DNA from: Bacteroidota bacterium
GTDB taxonomy: Bacteria; Bacteroidota; Bacteroidia; 2-12-FULL-35-15
Length of the DNA stretch: 40,293 nucleotides
NCBI GenBank assembly: GCA_023251835.1
Contig: JAHEXZ010000048.1
Location: 1 to 40,293 of the forward strand
Direction of reading: 5' to 3'
The position numbers were made by a program, and so were the translations under genes. Shown here one piece after another: positions 28,401 to 35,178 of the stretch. Under the pieces are notes generated by a model. The model was not told the DNA's origin, searched no databases, and worked only from the letters and a program-made list of their open reading frames with translations. Position 1 is the stretch's first letter; each line of letters begins with the position of its first letter.

Positions 28401-28926
28401 AATAAGCAAATATCCATCCCTGTGCTGGCGGAACACCTGACAAGGCTATAGGATTTGACTGAAATACCGATTCTTGTACAGCGCCTGCCACGGGGCTGCT
28501 GCTGGTAGGCCATCCGGATTGAGACTCGGCACTGGTACAGGAAATAGTAGGGCCGGCACTGTTACAGGAAGGAGAAATATCAGTTTGAGAAACCAGATTT
28601 AATGTAATGGTTTGCACTGATGGGTGGTTAATAACAGATATGGTAACAGTAGCAGGAGTATTGATGCCATTACAATCGCGATAAAATTTAAGTTTAAAGA
28701 TATACTGTCCGTTGCCCTGACATTCCCAGGTAATTTCTCCACCCATGAGGTGAGAGGCATAAGTGGCCCCCCCCTGCCTCCCTGTAGGGGAGGAAATGAA
28801 AAAGGGGAAGAAGTAAATGAAAAGAATAAGAAAACCTCTCCTTAACCCCCGAAAGAAATTCGGGGCAGGCTCTCTTTTTAGAAGAGGGAAATGATAGTTG
28901 TTATACTTATATTTTTCTTTTACCAT
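25480..28926 (-). CDS. Large T9SS type B cargo protein with fibronectin-III repeats
   Basis: 1148 residues from the ATG at 28926. The mature region begins near ASHLMGGEITWECQGNGQY, the start of an N-terminal domain common in Bacteroidota surface proteins (YSDCCRNGSL, DPDLDSLSYSW). Several fibronectin type III-like domains follow from ~490 (DVTLTWAAPPDPGGTFNGYF, YYYKIQAIDSSG). The C-terminal ~90 residues are the type B sorting domain (VYVPNAFRPSGEFNKVF, FNRWGDQIF). The N-terminus is odd: residues ~14-54 are encoded by a GC-rich hairpin repeat (28766-28887), whose middle supplies the hydrophobic signal-peptide core (GFLILFIYFFPFFIS). Export therefore seems to depend on repeat-derived sequence. 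The ligand is unknown. Confidence 0.9.
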   Translation of the reverse strand: MVKEKYKYNNYHFPLLKREPAPNFFRGLRRGFLILFIYFFPFFISSPTGRQGGATYASHLMGGEITWECQGNGQYIFKLKFYRDCNGINTPATVTISVINHPSVQTITLNLVSQTDISPSCNSAGPTISCTSAESQSGWPTSSSPVAGAVQESVFQSNPIALSGVPPAQGWIFAYSDCCRNGSLTNLQSANSYGFTLRAVMYSYNGQNADPCFDSSPTFLESPSTVICLGYPFKYNHNAYDPDLDSLSYSWAEPLDDFSGTYVLGTNPAPVPFTTGYSYDSPLPGTAQNPANIPATINAATGEISFTSYTQGYFVTNVKVEAWKCGTLVAEIYREIQVVLLPCAVNNIPTVTYSSYQTTVQAGTLVSFTLSGNDPGLLADGVTPQSLTINASGTQFGSNFTNAASGCLNPPCATLSTSLPTSAQTNISTTFNWQTTCDHISYNSTCNTISNTYTFVFRVKDDFCPAPAENISTVSITVLATPVVPSPEISCVSVLSNSDVDLTWAAPPDPGGTFNGYFIYSSTSPGGSFTLIDSILSYSLTTYTHIGANANAGRVYYYVRTRSGCFGQVYSIPDDTVSTMYLDVTNPANGTALLNWNSIASPNPSSSTGIYTIYEENPPGIWTITGSTTNTSFIDTILVCNATINYRVELADSNGCTSVSTIDGGTFQNIIVPYIPVFDTLSVDDSNNALMSWNINSAPDVAAYVIYKLIGSAKLPVDTVYGINNVGYNYLLSDADLGSEEYYLAAFDSCGNISPLGSPLNTMYLTSIPQICARSVILNWTPYTTLGTGLAAYNIYQSTVGIAGPYTLLGTVDPATLTYTVTSLAAQATYYYKIQAIDSSGSKTASSNRITYFSASPIPPTFSYIRRVSVVDPNQVDITCHIDVTASTSGYKIMRSTDAVSTNYKPVATLPVSTTTPISYSDYNVRTDDISYYYKIINIDSCGFDGMETNIGRTILLRAIANSTTMENTLTWNDYENWSGNVLSYNIYRGIDGLMDPTPIANEPFAAAGINTYTDDVSTIMQGEGVFKYYIEALEGMGNIYSFSENSLSNIAEAYQDPKVYVPNAFRPSGEFNKVFIPTITYVNMAEYEFSVFNRWGDQIFTTNNVDAGWDGTDKGGKCEFAVYIYLVRIKTSKGEYIDFKGSVTLLR
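28766..28887. repeat. GC-rich hairpin repeat inside the 5' coding region of a surface-protein gene
   Basis: About 122 nt holding three hairpins: CCTCCC/GGGAGG (28777-28782 with 28788-28793), CCCCGAA/TTCGGGG (28847-28853 with 28859-28865) and CTCTT/AAGAG (28872-28876 with 28882-28886). It has the same build as the intergenic block at 9750-9857: two GC-rich hairpin regions around an AT-rich spacer. The reading frame passes through it without a stop. Confidence 0.65.
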
Positions 28927-28948
28927 TATTTTTTTAGGGGCGTTCCAG

Positions 28949-30235
28949 CTATTTTTTTCCTACTACTAATTCAATCATGCTATTTTGATCAAGGTACGCA
29001 TTTGCCAAATCTCTTACCTGAGACGCAGAAATAGATTTAATAGTTGCAATATAGCGGTCAAAAAAATCGTATCCCAAATTGTATTCCATAATGCCTTTAA
29101 AGCGTTCTGCAAGAGCAAAGGGGCCATCAGTGCTTCGTAAAAAGGTACCCAACATATAATTTTTTACAAGTCCAAGTTCTTGCTCCGGCACTAATTCTTC
29201 TCGTAAACGCTTAATTTCCATATATATTTCATTGATAGCATCCTGACAGACCTCCACTCCTACTTCTGTAGAAATAAAGAAATAGCCGGCATGATGCAAG
29301 GATGCTAAACCAGAGCCAATGCCGTAGGTGTATCCTTTATCTTCACGAATATTTGACATCAGGCGAGAACCAAAATAGCCTCCAAGAAGGGTATTTAGAA
29401 CTTGAAATGCCAGAAAATCAGGATGAGTTTTATTGAATAACAGTTTACCGATGCGAATAGCAGACTGAAGAGCGGCTTCTTTGGGAACCAGATGTTTGAA
29501 TTCGGAAGACGTAGAAACTGACACCTCTTTTTGGGTTATTTTGTTAATAAAGTTCCAATCATTACCTCCAAAATGGTTATCGAGCAGCTTAATTACCATA
29601 TCATCTATCTTACCTGCAACAATAATTTTACAGTTGTTTGAGCGATAAAAGGTAGAATAGAAATCGAGCAAATGTGAACGTTGGATAGTATCAAAATCTG
29701 TTTCCTGCACATTTATCCCATAAGGATGTTTAGAGCCAAAGAGTAATTCAGTAAAGTGCTTACGTGCCACAACAGCTACTTTTTGATTATTGACAAGGAA
29801 CTTTTGTTTTTTATTCCGGATATGGATATCTAATTCATGCTGTGGAAAAACTGCATCTTTGATTACCTGTTCTACTACGGGTAATGTAGCCTTTAAATGT
29901 TTGTTAAGTGTATATAAAACAACAGATGCAGTATCTTGTGAAACTCCCATTTCAAGAAAAGCTCCATAATAATCTATTTTATCAGCAATCTGTGAGGCCG
30001 TGAGCTTTGATGTGCCTTCTTCAAGCATAACATTTACAGTTGCCGCCTGCAAAGGCATTTCCTGCTGATACATGCCTGCGGCAAACAGAAATTCAATTTT
30101 GATAAGCTCCTGTGTGCCGGCATTAACAGAATATACAGGGATGTTATTTCGCAAGTGCTGCTCACTTGCTTTAATCATTTCAATTTTTTCTACTGTTCTA
30201 TAGGCAGGCGGAGTTTTTCTATCAAGGATTTGCAT
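28949..30235 (-). CDS. M16-family (insulinase-like) protein lacking the zinc-binding motif
   Basis: 428 residues with the two-lobed M16 layout: an N-terminal lobe (IKIEFLFAAGMYQQ) and a C-terminal lobe (LLGGYFGSRLMSNIREDKGYTYGIGSG) typical of M16 peptidase C-domains. At the place of HxxEH the sequence reads AATVNVMLEEGT, so the zinc ligands are absent and the protein should not cleave peptides alone. In Bacteroidota and mitochondria such forms pair with a catalytic M16 subunit, as alpha with beta in mitochondrial processing peptidase. No active partner lies in this window. No signal peptide is seen, so it may be cytoplasmic. It starts 115 nt downstream of the OMP gene and ends 22 nt before the surface-protein ATG. 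Confidence 0.85.
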   Translation of the reverse strand: MQILDRKTPPAYRTVEKIEMIKASEQHLRNNIPVYSVNAGTQELIKIEFLFAAGMYQQEMPLQAATVNVMLEEGTSKLTASQIADKIDYYGAFLEMGVSQDTASVVLYTLNKHLKATLPVVEQVIKDAVFPQHELDIHIRNKKQKFLVNNQKVAVVARKHFTELLFGSKHPYGINVQETDFDTIQRSHLLDFYSTFYRSNNCKIIVAGKIDDMVIKLLDNHFGGNDWNFINKITQKEVSVSTSSEFKHLVPKEAALQSAIRIGKLLFNKTHPDFLAFQVLNTLLGGYFGSRLMSNIREDKGYTYGIGSGLASLHHAGYFFISTEVGVEVCQDAINEIYMEIKRLREELVPEQELGLVKNYMLGTFLRSTDGPFALAERFKGIMEYNLGYDFFDRYIATIKSISASQVRDLANAYLDQNSMIELVVGKK

Positions 30236-30350
30236 TCGTTTTTTTATATTACTGTTTTATGAACAATTATACGGAAACTGGAATTTTTGCAAGTAAAAAT
30301 TGTTATGCCAGCCATTTTGTTTCGGCAAAGCTTTTATACAAACTGTAAAT

Positions 30351-31652
30351 TTACCAATTATTATCGCTCATACTAAAACGAACATTTACAACATTATTAT
30401 AGATAGAGCCAAATGAAAAGCTCACCCCGGTGTATACATAGTATGAGAAATTGGATTTAAGCTGTGTTTGTCCTAATAAAATAGCAGCGGAGCTAACTTC
30501 GTCTTTCCTTAAATAATATTGGTCGTTTACAATGGAAAAATTGCCTCCCAGATTCCAATTCAGCCCCCGAACTATATTCCATGATACGTTAGGTGAAATA
30601 TTCACCCTGTAAAAATGTTCTTTGGTAAAGTATTGAAATGTGCCAATATCGCAGTTCAAACTGCCCCATTTTTCTACCTGTTTATAGGAAAGCACCAAAG
30701 AATGGAGGAAATACCAATCGTTATATTTGTTTAAATAGGTTTGATTATAAAAATCGACATAACGGCCACCAATTCTGTAATTGAGGCGTAACTGACGTCT
30801 TGTAGCCTCTTCGTAGGGGAAAAAATTATATTCAATTGCAGGATAAAAAGAGGTGCTGCTAACCAGGTTTTGAACGGTAGAGGAATAATAAGAGCTAAAA
30901 TAGCCAACAGCCAGTTTTTTTCCAACACTCACCGCATCAAAGCTATAAGCGCCAAAGCTATTCGCTGAGCTAACGATAGTGGTAGTGTCATCAATTTTAT
31001 ATCGCTGAAAATTACCAAACTGAAAAAAACCTGTTTCGAACCTGTTTTTTTCAGAAGTGCGATTGGTGTTGAAATTAGAATTTAAAAAAAATGTTTTACT
31101 GTATTCCTGGCCATTGCCATTGACATTGCCATTGACATTAAATAACCATAGGTTCCATTTATCTTTTACTTTATCGGCAGTTTCTTTTTCTTCTAATCCT
31201 TTTATGGTATATTGAATTTTATCAGCAAGCGGGCTTTTAATCAAATAAATCAGGATACCTTTGTTAAGCGTGTTTTTTAACCCTGACCGTATATCGGCAT
31301 CTGACATGTTGGGCAAAGAATTGAACTTTTCAGACGCAATACAGTTTTTATATTCATTTTCGCCACAGAAATCGAATGTATATTCAGTTCCTCCACTACC
31401 AGTATTGATACTTCTGATAAGAACAACAATGTCGGCTAAATGCCTGTCGCGTACAAAGTTCAGATACGTAATTTCATTTTTAAAGTATTGGATGTCACAG
31501 TCTTCGCAGTTTATAAATACTTTGGGAGCGCCATTTCTCAGAGTGGTGGTATCTGTGACTTGTGCAAAAACAGTTTCTCTCCCAACTAAAAAAGTAACGA
31601 AAATAACCAAGCTATTTAACAGGAGCTTTTTTCTTGTATACTGGAAAACCAT
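30351..31652 (-). CDS. Outer-membrane beta-barrel protein of unknown role
   Basis: 433 residues from the ATG at 31652 (MVFQYTRKKLLLNSLVIFVTFL, signal peptide); an in-frame start at 31694 adds 14 residues. The mature N-terminus has a distinctive motif, VFINCEDCDIQYFKNEITYL then NFVRDRHLADIVVLI and GGTEYTFDF, which I recognise from unnamed families in Bacteroidota and other phyla. The C-terminal ~250 residues alternate polar and aromatic residues as in a beta-barrel and end in RFSMSDNNW, with a terminal aromatic as in many outer-membrane proteins. A 12-nt tandem repeat near 31111-31139 encodes NVNGNVNG. Function unknown. Confidence 0.78.
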   Translation of the reverse strand: MVFQYTRKKLLLNSLVIFVTFLVGRETVFAQVTDTTTLRNGAPKVFINCEDCDIQYFKNEITYLNFVRDRHLADIVVLIRSINTGSGGTEYTFDFCGENEYKNCIASEKFNSLPNMSDADIRSGLKNTLNKGILIYLIKSPLADKIQYTIKGLEEKETADKVKDKWNLWLFNVNGNVNGNGQEYSKTFFLNSNFNTNRTSEKNRFETGFFQFGNFQRYKIDDTTTIVSSANSFGAYSFDAVSVGKKLAVGYFSSYYSSTVQNLVSSTSFYPAIEYNFFPYEEATRRQLRLNYRIGGRYVDFYNQTYLNKYNDWYFLHSLVLSYKQVEKWGSLNCDIGTFQYFTKEHFYRVNISPNVSWNIVRGLNWNLGGNFSIVNDQYYLRKDEVSSAAILLGQTQLKSNFSYYVYTGVSFSFGSIYNNVVNVRFSMSDNNW

Positions 31653-31725
31653 ATAATTGTTTTTTATCGGGTGTATGACAAATTGCACAAGCAATAAGAA
31701 ACTGTTTAAATCATTTTTATATTTC

Positions 31726-31789
31726 GGTGCGCTGCACCTTAAAAAAATATATGATTCTCTATACTACAAATATTTCGCGGCTCTGCCGC
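31726..31789. repeat. Two adjacent small hairpins of one repeat type
   Basis: GGTGC-GCT-GCACC (31726-31738) and GCGGC-TCT-GCCGC (31777-31789). Both follow TATTTC and precede TT, so they look like diverged copies of one unit in which stem bases changed in pairs. They open the repeat-filled divergent gap 31653-32112, which holds no gene. Confidence 0.6.
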
Positions 31790-31828
31790 TTTATCAGATT
31801 CAAAAGTAATATCGATTGTAATCTGTAA

Positions 31829-31928
31829 CAGTATTGCTTCGGCTGAATGACGCTTCAGTGAGCTCAGCCGAACCGTTTGCAATAGTTCGACAAGCTCACT
31901 AACCATTGCAAACTCATTCGCTCAGTAT
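31829..31928. repeat. TTCGGCTGAATGA palindromic repeat, long copy
   Basis: Related to 24168-24221: same outer parts (CTTCGGCTGAATGA and CTCATTCGCTCAGTAT), with a longer centre. It has two perfect 9-bp inverted repeats, TTCGGCTGA/TCAGCCGAA and GTTTGCAAT/ATTGCAAAC. The centre includes AGTTCGACAAGCTCACT, a kind of sequence common in bacterial intergenic repeats. Confidence 0.65.
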
Positions 31929-31993
31929 TACTGAATCTATCCGCCCCTTTGCTATCGCAAACCCGATAGCTACCGGGTTAGTATGATTCAGTA
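31929..31993. repeat. 65-nt element with terminal inverted repeats
   Basis: TACTGAATC (31929-31937) and its exact complement GATTCAGTA (31985-31993) bound a segment with nested GCTATCG/CGATAGC and ACCCG/CGGGT hairpins. It directly abuts the preceding palindromic repeat. Confidence 0.55.
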
Positions 31994-32084
31994 TACATTG
32001 GCCTAAAATAGATTTACATCGGCATATAGCAATTTAACTCACTTTAGGTTACAACTGCCAGAACACAAATATAGAATTAATTGA

Positions 32085-32092
32085 TAATTTTG
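32085..32092 (+). promoter_or_regulatory. Possible -7 element for the small membrane protein gene
   Basis: TAATTTTG matches TAnnTTTG, 20 nt before the ATG at 32113. No -33 TTG found. Confidence 0.4.
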
Positions 32093-32112
32093 CTTTCATA
32101 TACAAGTTAATA

Positions 32113-32658
32113 ATGGAATACATAGGTGAACGAGTAAGTATAAAACGTATGGATAAGGAGTTGAGTATTGTAATACTTGCACTGAAAGATAAATTGAAGA
32201 ACAGGTTGCTGTTATTATGGCTTATTTTATGGTCGTTAGGCGGATTAATTGTATTCTCGCAGTATTTCATATTAACAGACTCCAACACCAAGATTGCAGT
32301 GGTTGTATGGATGTTTTTTTGGTTCTACTTTGAATTTAAAATTTTAAATGCATATCTATGGAGAAAATCAGGTAAAGAAATAATTAAGATAGGCAATAAT
32401 AAATTACAATACAAACGCGACATTTCCGGACGCGGCAAAATCAGAACATACTCCTTAGATTTTATAAAAGATTTGCGGATAGCTGAGCTTAGAGAAAATT
32501 CATTTTTTGAAAGTCTGAACAACTCTTACTGGGTAATTGCCGGAGAAAAACTTGCTTTTGATTATTATGGTAAAGAAATAAAATTCGGGATTCAATTGGA
32601 AGAGAAAGAGGCGAAGTTGTTACTAAAAGTGATAAGCAATGAAATGAAAAAGGAATAA
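32113..32658 (+). CDS. Small protein with two membrane segments and a PH-like tail
   Basis: 181 residues. Two hydrophobic segments lie at ~34-54 (LLLLWLILWSLGGLIVFSQYF) and ~62-80 (IAVVVWMFFWFYFEFKI). The tail of ~100 residues looks like a small beta-rich PH-type domain (GNNKLQYKRDISGRGKIRTYSL, LAFDYYGKEIKFGIQL). I recognise no named family. The layout resembles many unnamed bacterial membrane proteins with a cytoplasmic PH-like domain. Its promoter-like element and repeat-packed upstream gap suggest it is transcribed alone. Confidence 0.7.
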   Translation: MEYIGERVSIKRMDKELSIVILALKDKLKNRLLLLWLILWSLGGLIVFSQYFILTDSNTKIAVVVWMFFWFYFEFKILNAYLWRKSGKEIIKIGNNKLQYKRDISGRGKIRTYSLDFIKDLRIAELRENSFFESLNNSYWVIAGEKLAFDYYGKEIKFGIQLEEKEAKLLLKVISNEMKKE

Positions 32659-32670
32659 AAGAGCTATGTT

Positions 32671-32702
32671 TAAGCCCCCTTCCCCCACTTTACAAGGGGG
32701 AA
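32671..32702. repeat. GC-rich hairpin, half-size relative of the modular repeats
   Basis: TTCCCCC (32680-32686) and GGGGGAA (32696-32702) around 9 nt, preceded by AAGCCCCC. It recalls the edge of the block at 9750-9857. It lies in the 78-nt gap between convergent genes and may act as a terminator. Confidence 0.55.
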
Positions 32703-32736
32703 TTAAACACAGCCTCTTAGTTTTCAACCATAATTG

Positions 32737-33276
32737 TTATGCCTTTATTAAGGCAGGATATTTATGTTGTGCAAGATAAAATGCACCGAATAAAATGGCA
32801 TTAAAGAATAAGTCACCAATTAAGGTTGGTGCAAAAAAAGGAATTCCTAATAAATAAGTGATATTTAACCCGGTGATCCCTGCCTGAAAACCGGAAGCAG
32901 CCCATACACCAAAATTAGTGATAATAAAAAACAGTACTGACGATGCGATTGACCCACCAGCTATTGATAGCAAACCGATATTTCTTCCAACAAACATTCC
33001 AATTATAGTAGTGAGGATAAAAGCAATATATACATAAATCATTGTATTGTGGAATCCCCATCCGAAGAGAAGTTCAAGTGCCACATCACTTAAAAACATT
33101 GTTATAAGAGGAATAATAAATGCTACGCGTTTATCAGTAAAATATACACCTCCAAACAATGCCATTGCAGCAACGGGGGTAAAGTTTTGAATATGTGGCA
33201 GCAAGCGGCTTATAGCAGCCAAAACAATTGCCGATGTAATAAAAATAAAACGCGGTGTAAAGATTTTAGAGTTCAT
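32737..33276 (-). CDS. DUF6580-family membrane protein, putative transporter
   Basis: 179 residues with five or six membrane segments. The N-terminal signature RFIFITSAIVLAAISRLLPH-x-x-NFTPVAAMALFGGVYF is that of DUF6580, a family with ECF-type substrate-binding S-component likeness. The C-terminal part (GIPFFAPTLIGDLFFNAILFGAFYL) also fits. The substrate is unknown. No ECF ATPase is encoded nearby. ATG at 33276, with a possible promoter 24 nt upstream. Confidence 0.85.
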   Translation of the reverse strand: MNSKIFTPRFIFITSAIVLAAISRLLPHIQNFTPVAAMALFGGVYFTDKRVAFIIPLITMFLSDVALELLFGWGFHNTMIYVYIAFILTTIIGMFVGRNIGLLSIAGGSIASSVLFFIITNFGVWAASGFQAGITGLNITYLLGIPFFAPTLIGDLFFNAILFGAFYLAQHKYPALIKA

Positions 33277-33299
33277 AATTTTGAATGTTTTTAATATAA

Positions 33300-33307
33300 C
33301 AAAAGTA
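33300..33307 (-). promoter_or_regulatory. Possible -7 element for the DUF6580 gene
   Basis: TACTTTTG on the minus strand matches TAnnTTTG. No -33 element is visible. Confidence 0.4.
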
Positions 33308-33414
33308 GTATTTTTTTATTTTATGAGTTTCGAATTTGCCCGGCTAATTTACTGCTAAAAAAATGCGATGTCAAGCAATAATGAGTTTTATTTTGACCAA
33401 ATTATTGCTCCTCT

Positions 33415-35043
33415 CTATGTTTGAATAACACCTACATTATAAGGTTTAGTAATAGGCGCATTATCAGCCATTTCAATACCCATAGAAATCCATTTACGGG
33501 TATCTACAGGATTAATAATTGCATCTACCCAAAGGCGGGCAGCAGCATAATAAGGAGTAGTTTGACTGTCATAACGGTCTTTTATTTTGTTAAACAGTTC
33601 AGCTTCCCTTTCAGGGGTAATTACTTCGCCTTTCGCTTTTAGTGACGCTATTTCAATCTGAACCAACACTTTTGCAGCCTGCGCTCCCCCCATAACAGCA
33701 ATTTGAGCAGTTGGCCATCCTACAATGAGCCTGGGATCATAGCCTTTTCCACACATAGCATAATTTCCTGCGCCATAAGAATTTCCAATTACAACAGTAA
33801 ACTTAGGGACTACAGAGTTGGACATGGCATTCACCATTTTAGCCCCATCTTTAATGATACCACCATGTTCAGAACGGGAGCCCACCATAAAACCTGTAAC
33901 ATCCTGTAAAAATACCAATGGAATTTTCTTCTGGTTACAATTCATAATAAAACGAGCTGCTTTATCAGCGCTATCGCTATATATAACCCCTCCAAATTGC
34001 ATTTCTCCTTTTTTATTTTTTACCACTTTACGCTGATTGGCAACTATTCCAACGCTCCAGCCATCAATACGTGCAAGTCCACAAATAATAGTTTGACCGT
34101 AAACTTCTTTATATTCCTCAAACTCAGAATTATCAACCAAACGTAAAATAATCTCATGCGTATCGTATTGTTTATCACGTGTATCCGGAATGATACCCAG
34201 AATTTCTTTTTCATTTTTTTTAGGCGGTGCGGGCTGAATACGATTAAAGCCGGCCTTTTCAAAATGTCCTATTTTACTCATGATGTTACGGATGCGGTTC
34301 AGGCAATCTGCATCATCTTTACACTTGTAATCAGTAACCCCGGATATTTCGCAGTGGGTTGTGGCACCACCAAGTGTTTCATTATCAATATTTTCACCAA
34401 TAGCAGCCTTTACCAGATAAGAGCCGGCCAGGAAAATACTTCCTGTTTTATCTACAATCATAGCTTCGTCACTCATAATAGGCAGGTAAGCTCCACCAGC
34501 AACACAGCTTCCCATCACAGCAGCAATTTGTATAATTCCCATACCGGACATTACTGCGTTATTGCGAAAAATACGTCCGAAATGCTCTTTATCCGGAAAG
34601 ATTTCATCCTGCATAGGCAGGTAAACACCAGCGCTGTCTACAAGATAAATGATTGGCAGGCGGTTTTCCATAGCAATTTCCTGTGCACGCAGGTTCTTTT
34701 TACCGGTAATCGGGAACCAGGCTCCGGCCTTTACTGTTGCATCATTTGCAAGAATAATACACTGCCGGCCACTTACATAACCAATTACTACAATAACACC
34801 ACCTGCAGGGCAACCTCCATGTTCCTTAAACATATCTTCACCTGCAAAAGCTCCAATTTCAATAGTTTCGGAATCTTTATCAACAAGGTATTGAATACGC
34901 TCTCTTGCAGTCATTTTACCCTGCTCATGTAACTTATCTATCCTGCTTTTTCCACCACCAAGATGTATCTTCTCCAGTTTCTTTTCCATAGCAGAAATGA
35001 GGAGATTCATTTTATCTTCATTTTTATTAAACTCGATATCCAT
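33415..35043 (-). CDS. Acyl-CoA carboxylase beta (carboxyltransferase) subunit, methylcrotonyl-CoA type
   Basis: 542 residues with the two crotonase-like halves of biotin-dependent carboxyltransferases. The N-terminal half has KMTARERIQYLVD and YLVDSAGVYLPMQDEIFPDK, then FRNNAVMSGMGIIQIAAVMGSCVAGGAYLP (two motifs running together) and GSIFLAGSYLVKAAIG. The C-terminal half has IPLVFLQDVTGFMVGS and VVIGNSYGAGNYAMCGKGYDPR. The DEIFPD and SCVAGGAYLP wording is closest to methylcrotonyl-CoA carboxylase beta subunits of leucine breakdown, though propionyl-CoA or geranyl-CoA forms are possible. It acts in the cytoplasm with a biotin-carrying alpha subunit, which is not in this window. ATG at 35043; own promoter with a leader of ~95 nt. 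Confidence 0.9.
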   Translation of the reverse strand: MDIEFNKNEDKMNLLISAMEKKLEKIHLGGGKSRIDKLHEQGKMTARERIQYLVDKDSETIEIGAFAGEDMFKEHGGCPAGGVIVVIGYVSGRQCIILANDATVKAGAWFPITGKKNLRAQEIAMENRLPIIYLVDSAGVYLPMQDEIFPDKEHFGRIFRNNAVMSGMGIIQIAAVMGSCVAGGAYLPIMSDEAMIVDKTGSIFLAGSYLVKAAIGENIDNETLGGATTHCEISGVTDYKCKDDADCLNRIRNIMSKIGHFEKAGFNRIQPAPPKKNEKEILGIIPDTRDKQYDTHEIILRLVDNSEFEEYKEVYGQTIICGLARIDGWSVGIVANQRKVVKNKKGEMQFGGVIYSDSADKAARFIMNCNQKKIPLVFLQDVTGFMVGSRSEHGGIIKDGAKMVNAMSNSVVPKFTVVIGNSYGAGNYAMCGKGYDPRLIVGWPTAQIAVMGGAQAAKVLVQIEIASLKAKGEVITPEREAELFNKIKDRYDSQTTPYYAAARLWVDAIINPVDTRKWISMGIEMADNAPITKPYNVGVIQT

Positions 35044-35046
35044 AAT

Positions 35047-35080
35047 AAAAGTTAAAAGTCAAAAGTTAAAAATCAAAAGC
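35047..35080. repeat. A-rich degenerate tandem repeat in the carboxylase leader
   Basis: Four near-copies of AAAAGTTA/AAAAGTCA/AAAATCAAAAG in a row, immediately before the carboxylase ATG. It may only be low-complexity DNA. Confidence 0.4.
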
Positions 35081-35144
35081 TTTAAGCTTAGTTGAACCGT
35101 CAATAGTTAAAAAATTAAGGGACGGGGCTACTTTATTCCGGCAT

Positions 35145-35178
35145 CAAAGATAACAACAAATTGTATTAGCAGTTCAAA
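35145..35178 (-). promoter_or_regulatory. Bacteroidota promoter for the carboxylase gene
   Basis: On the minus strand TTTG (35175-35178), a 22-nt spacer, then TATCTTTG (35145-35152). The -33 element overlaps the stop codon of the wbqC-like gene. Confidence 0.55.

Noticed and set aside
31726-31993. CRISPR array in the repeat-filled gap
   Set aside because: Units differ in length and sequence, there is no constant repeat with regular spacers, and no cas gene lies in the window.
33374-33409. Inverted repeat AGCAATAA/TTATTGCT after the carboxylase gene as a terminator
   Set aside because: The loop is about 20 nt, the stem is AT-rich and only 8 bp, and there is no T run on the expected side.
34156-34932. 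A 258-codon open frame on the plus strand within the carboxylase gene
   Set aside because: It is antisense to a conserved enzyme and its translation has no family pattern.
35047-35080. Riboswitch or structured leader before the carboxylase gene
   Set aside because: The leader is A-rich with simple direct repeats and no stable stem that I can find.
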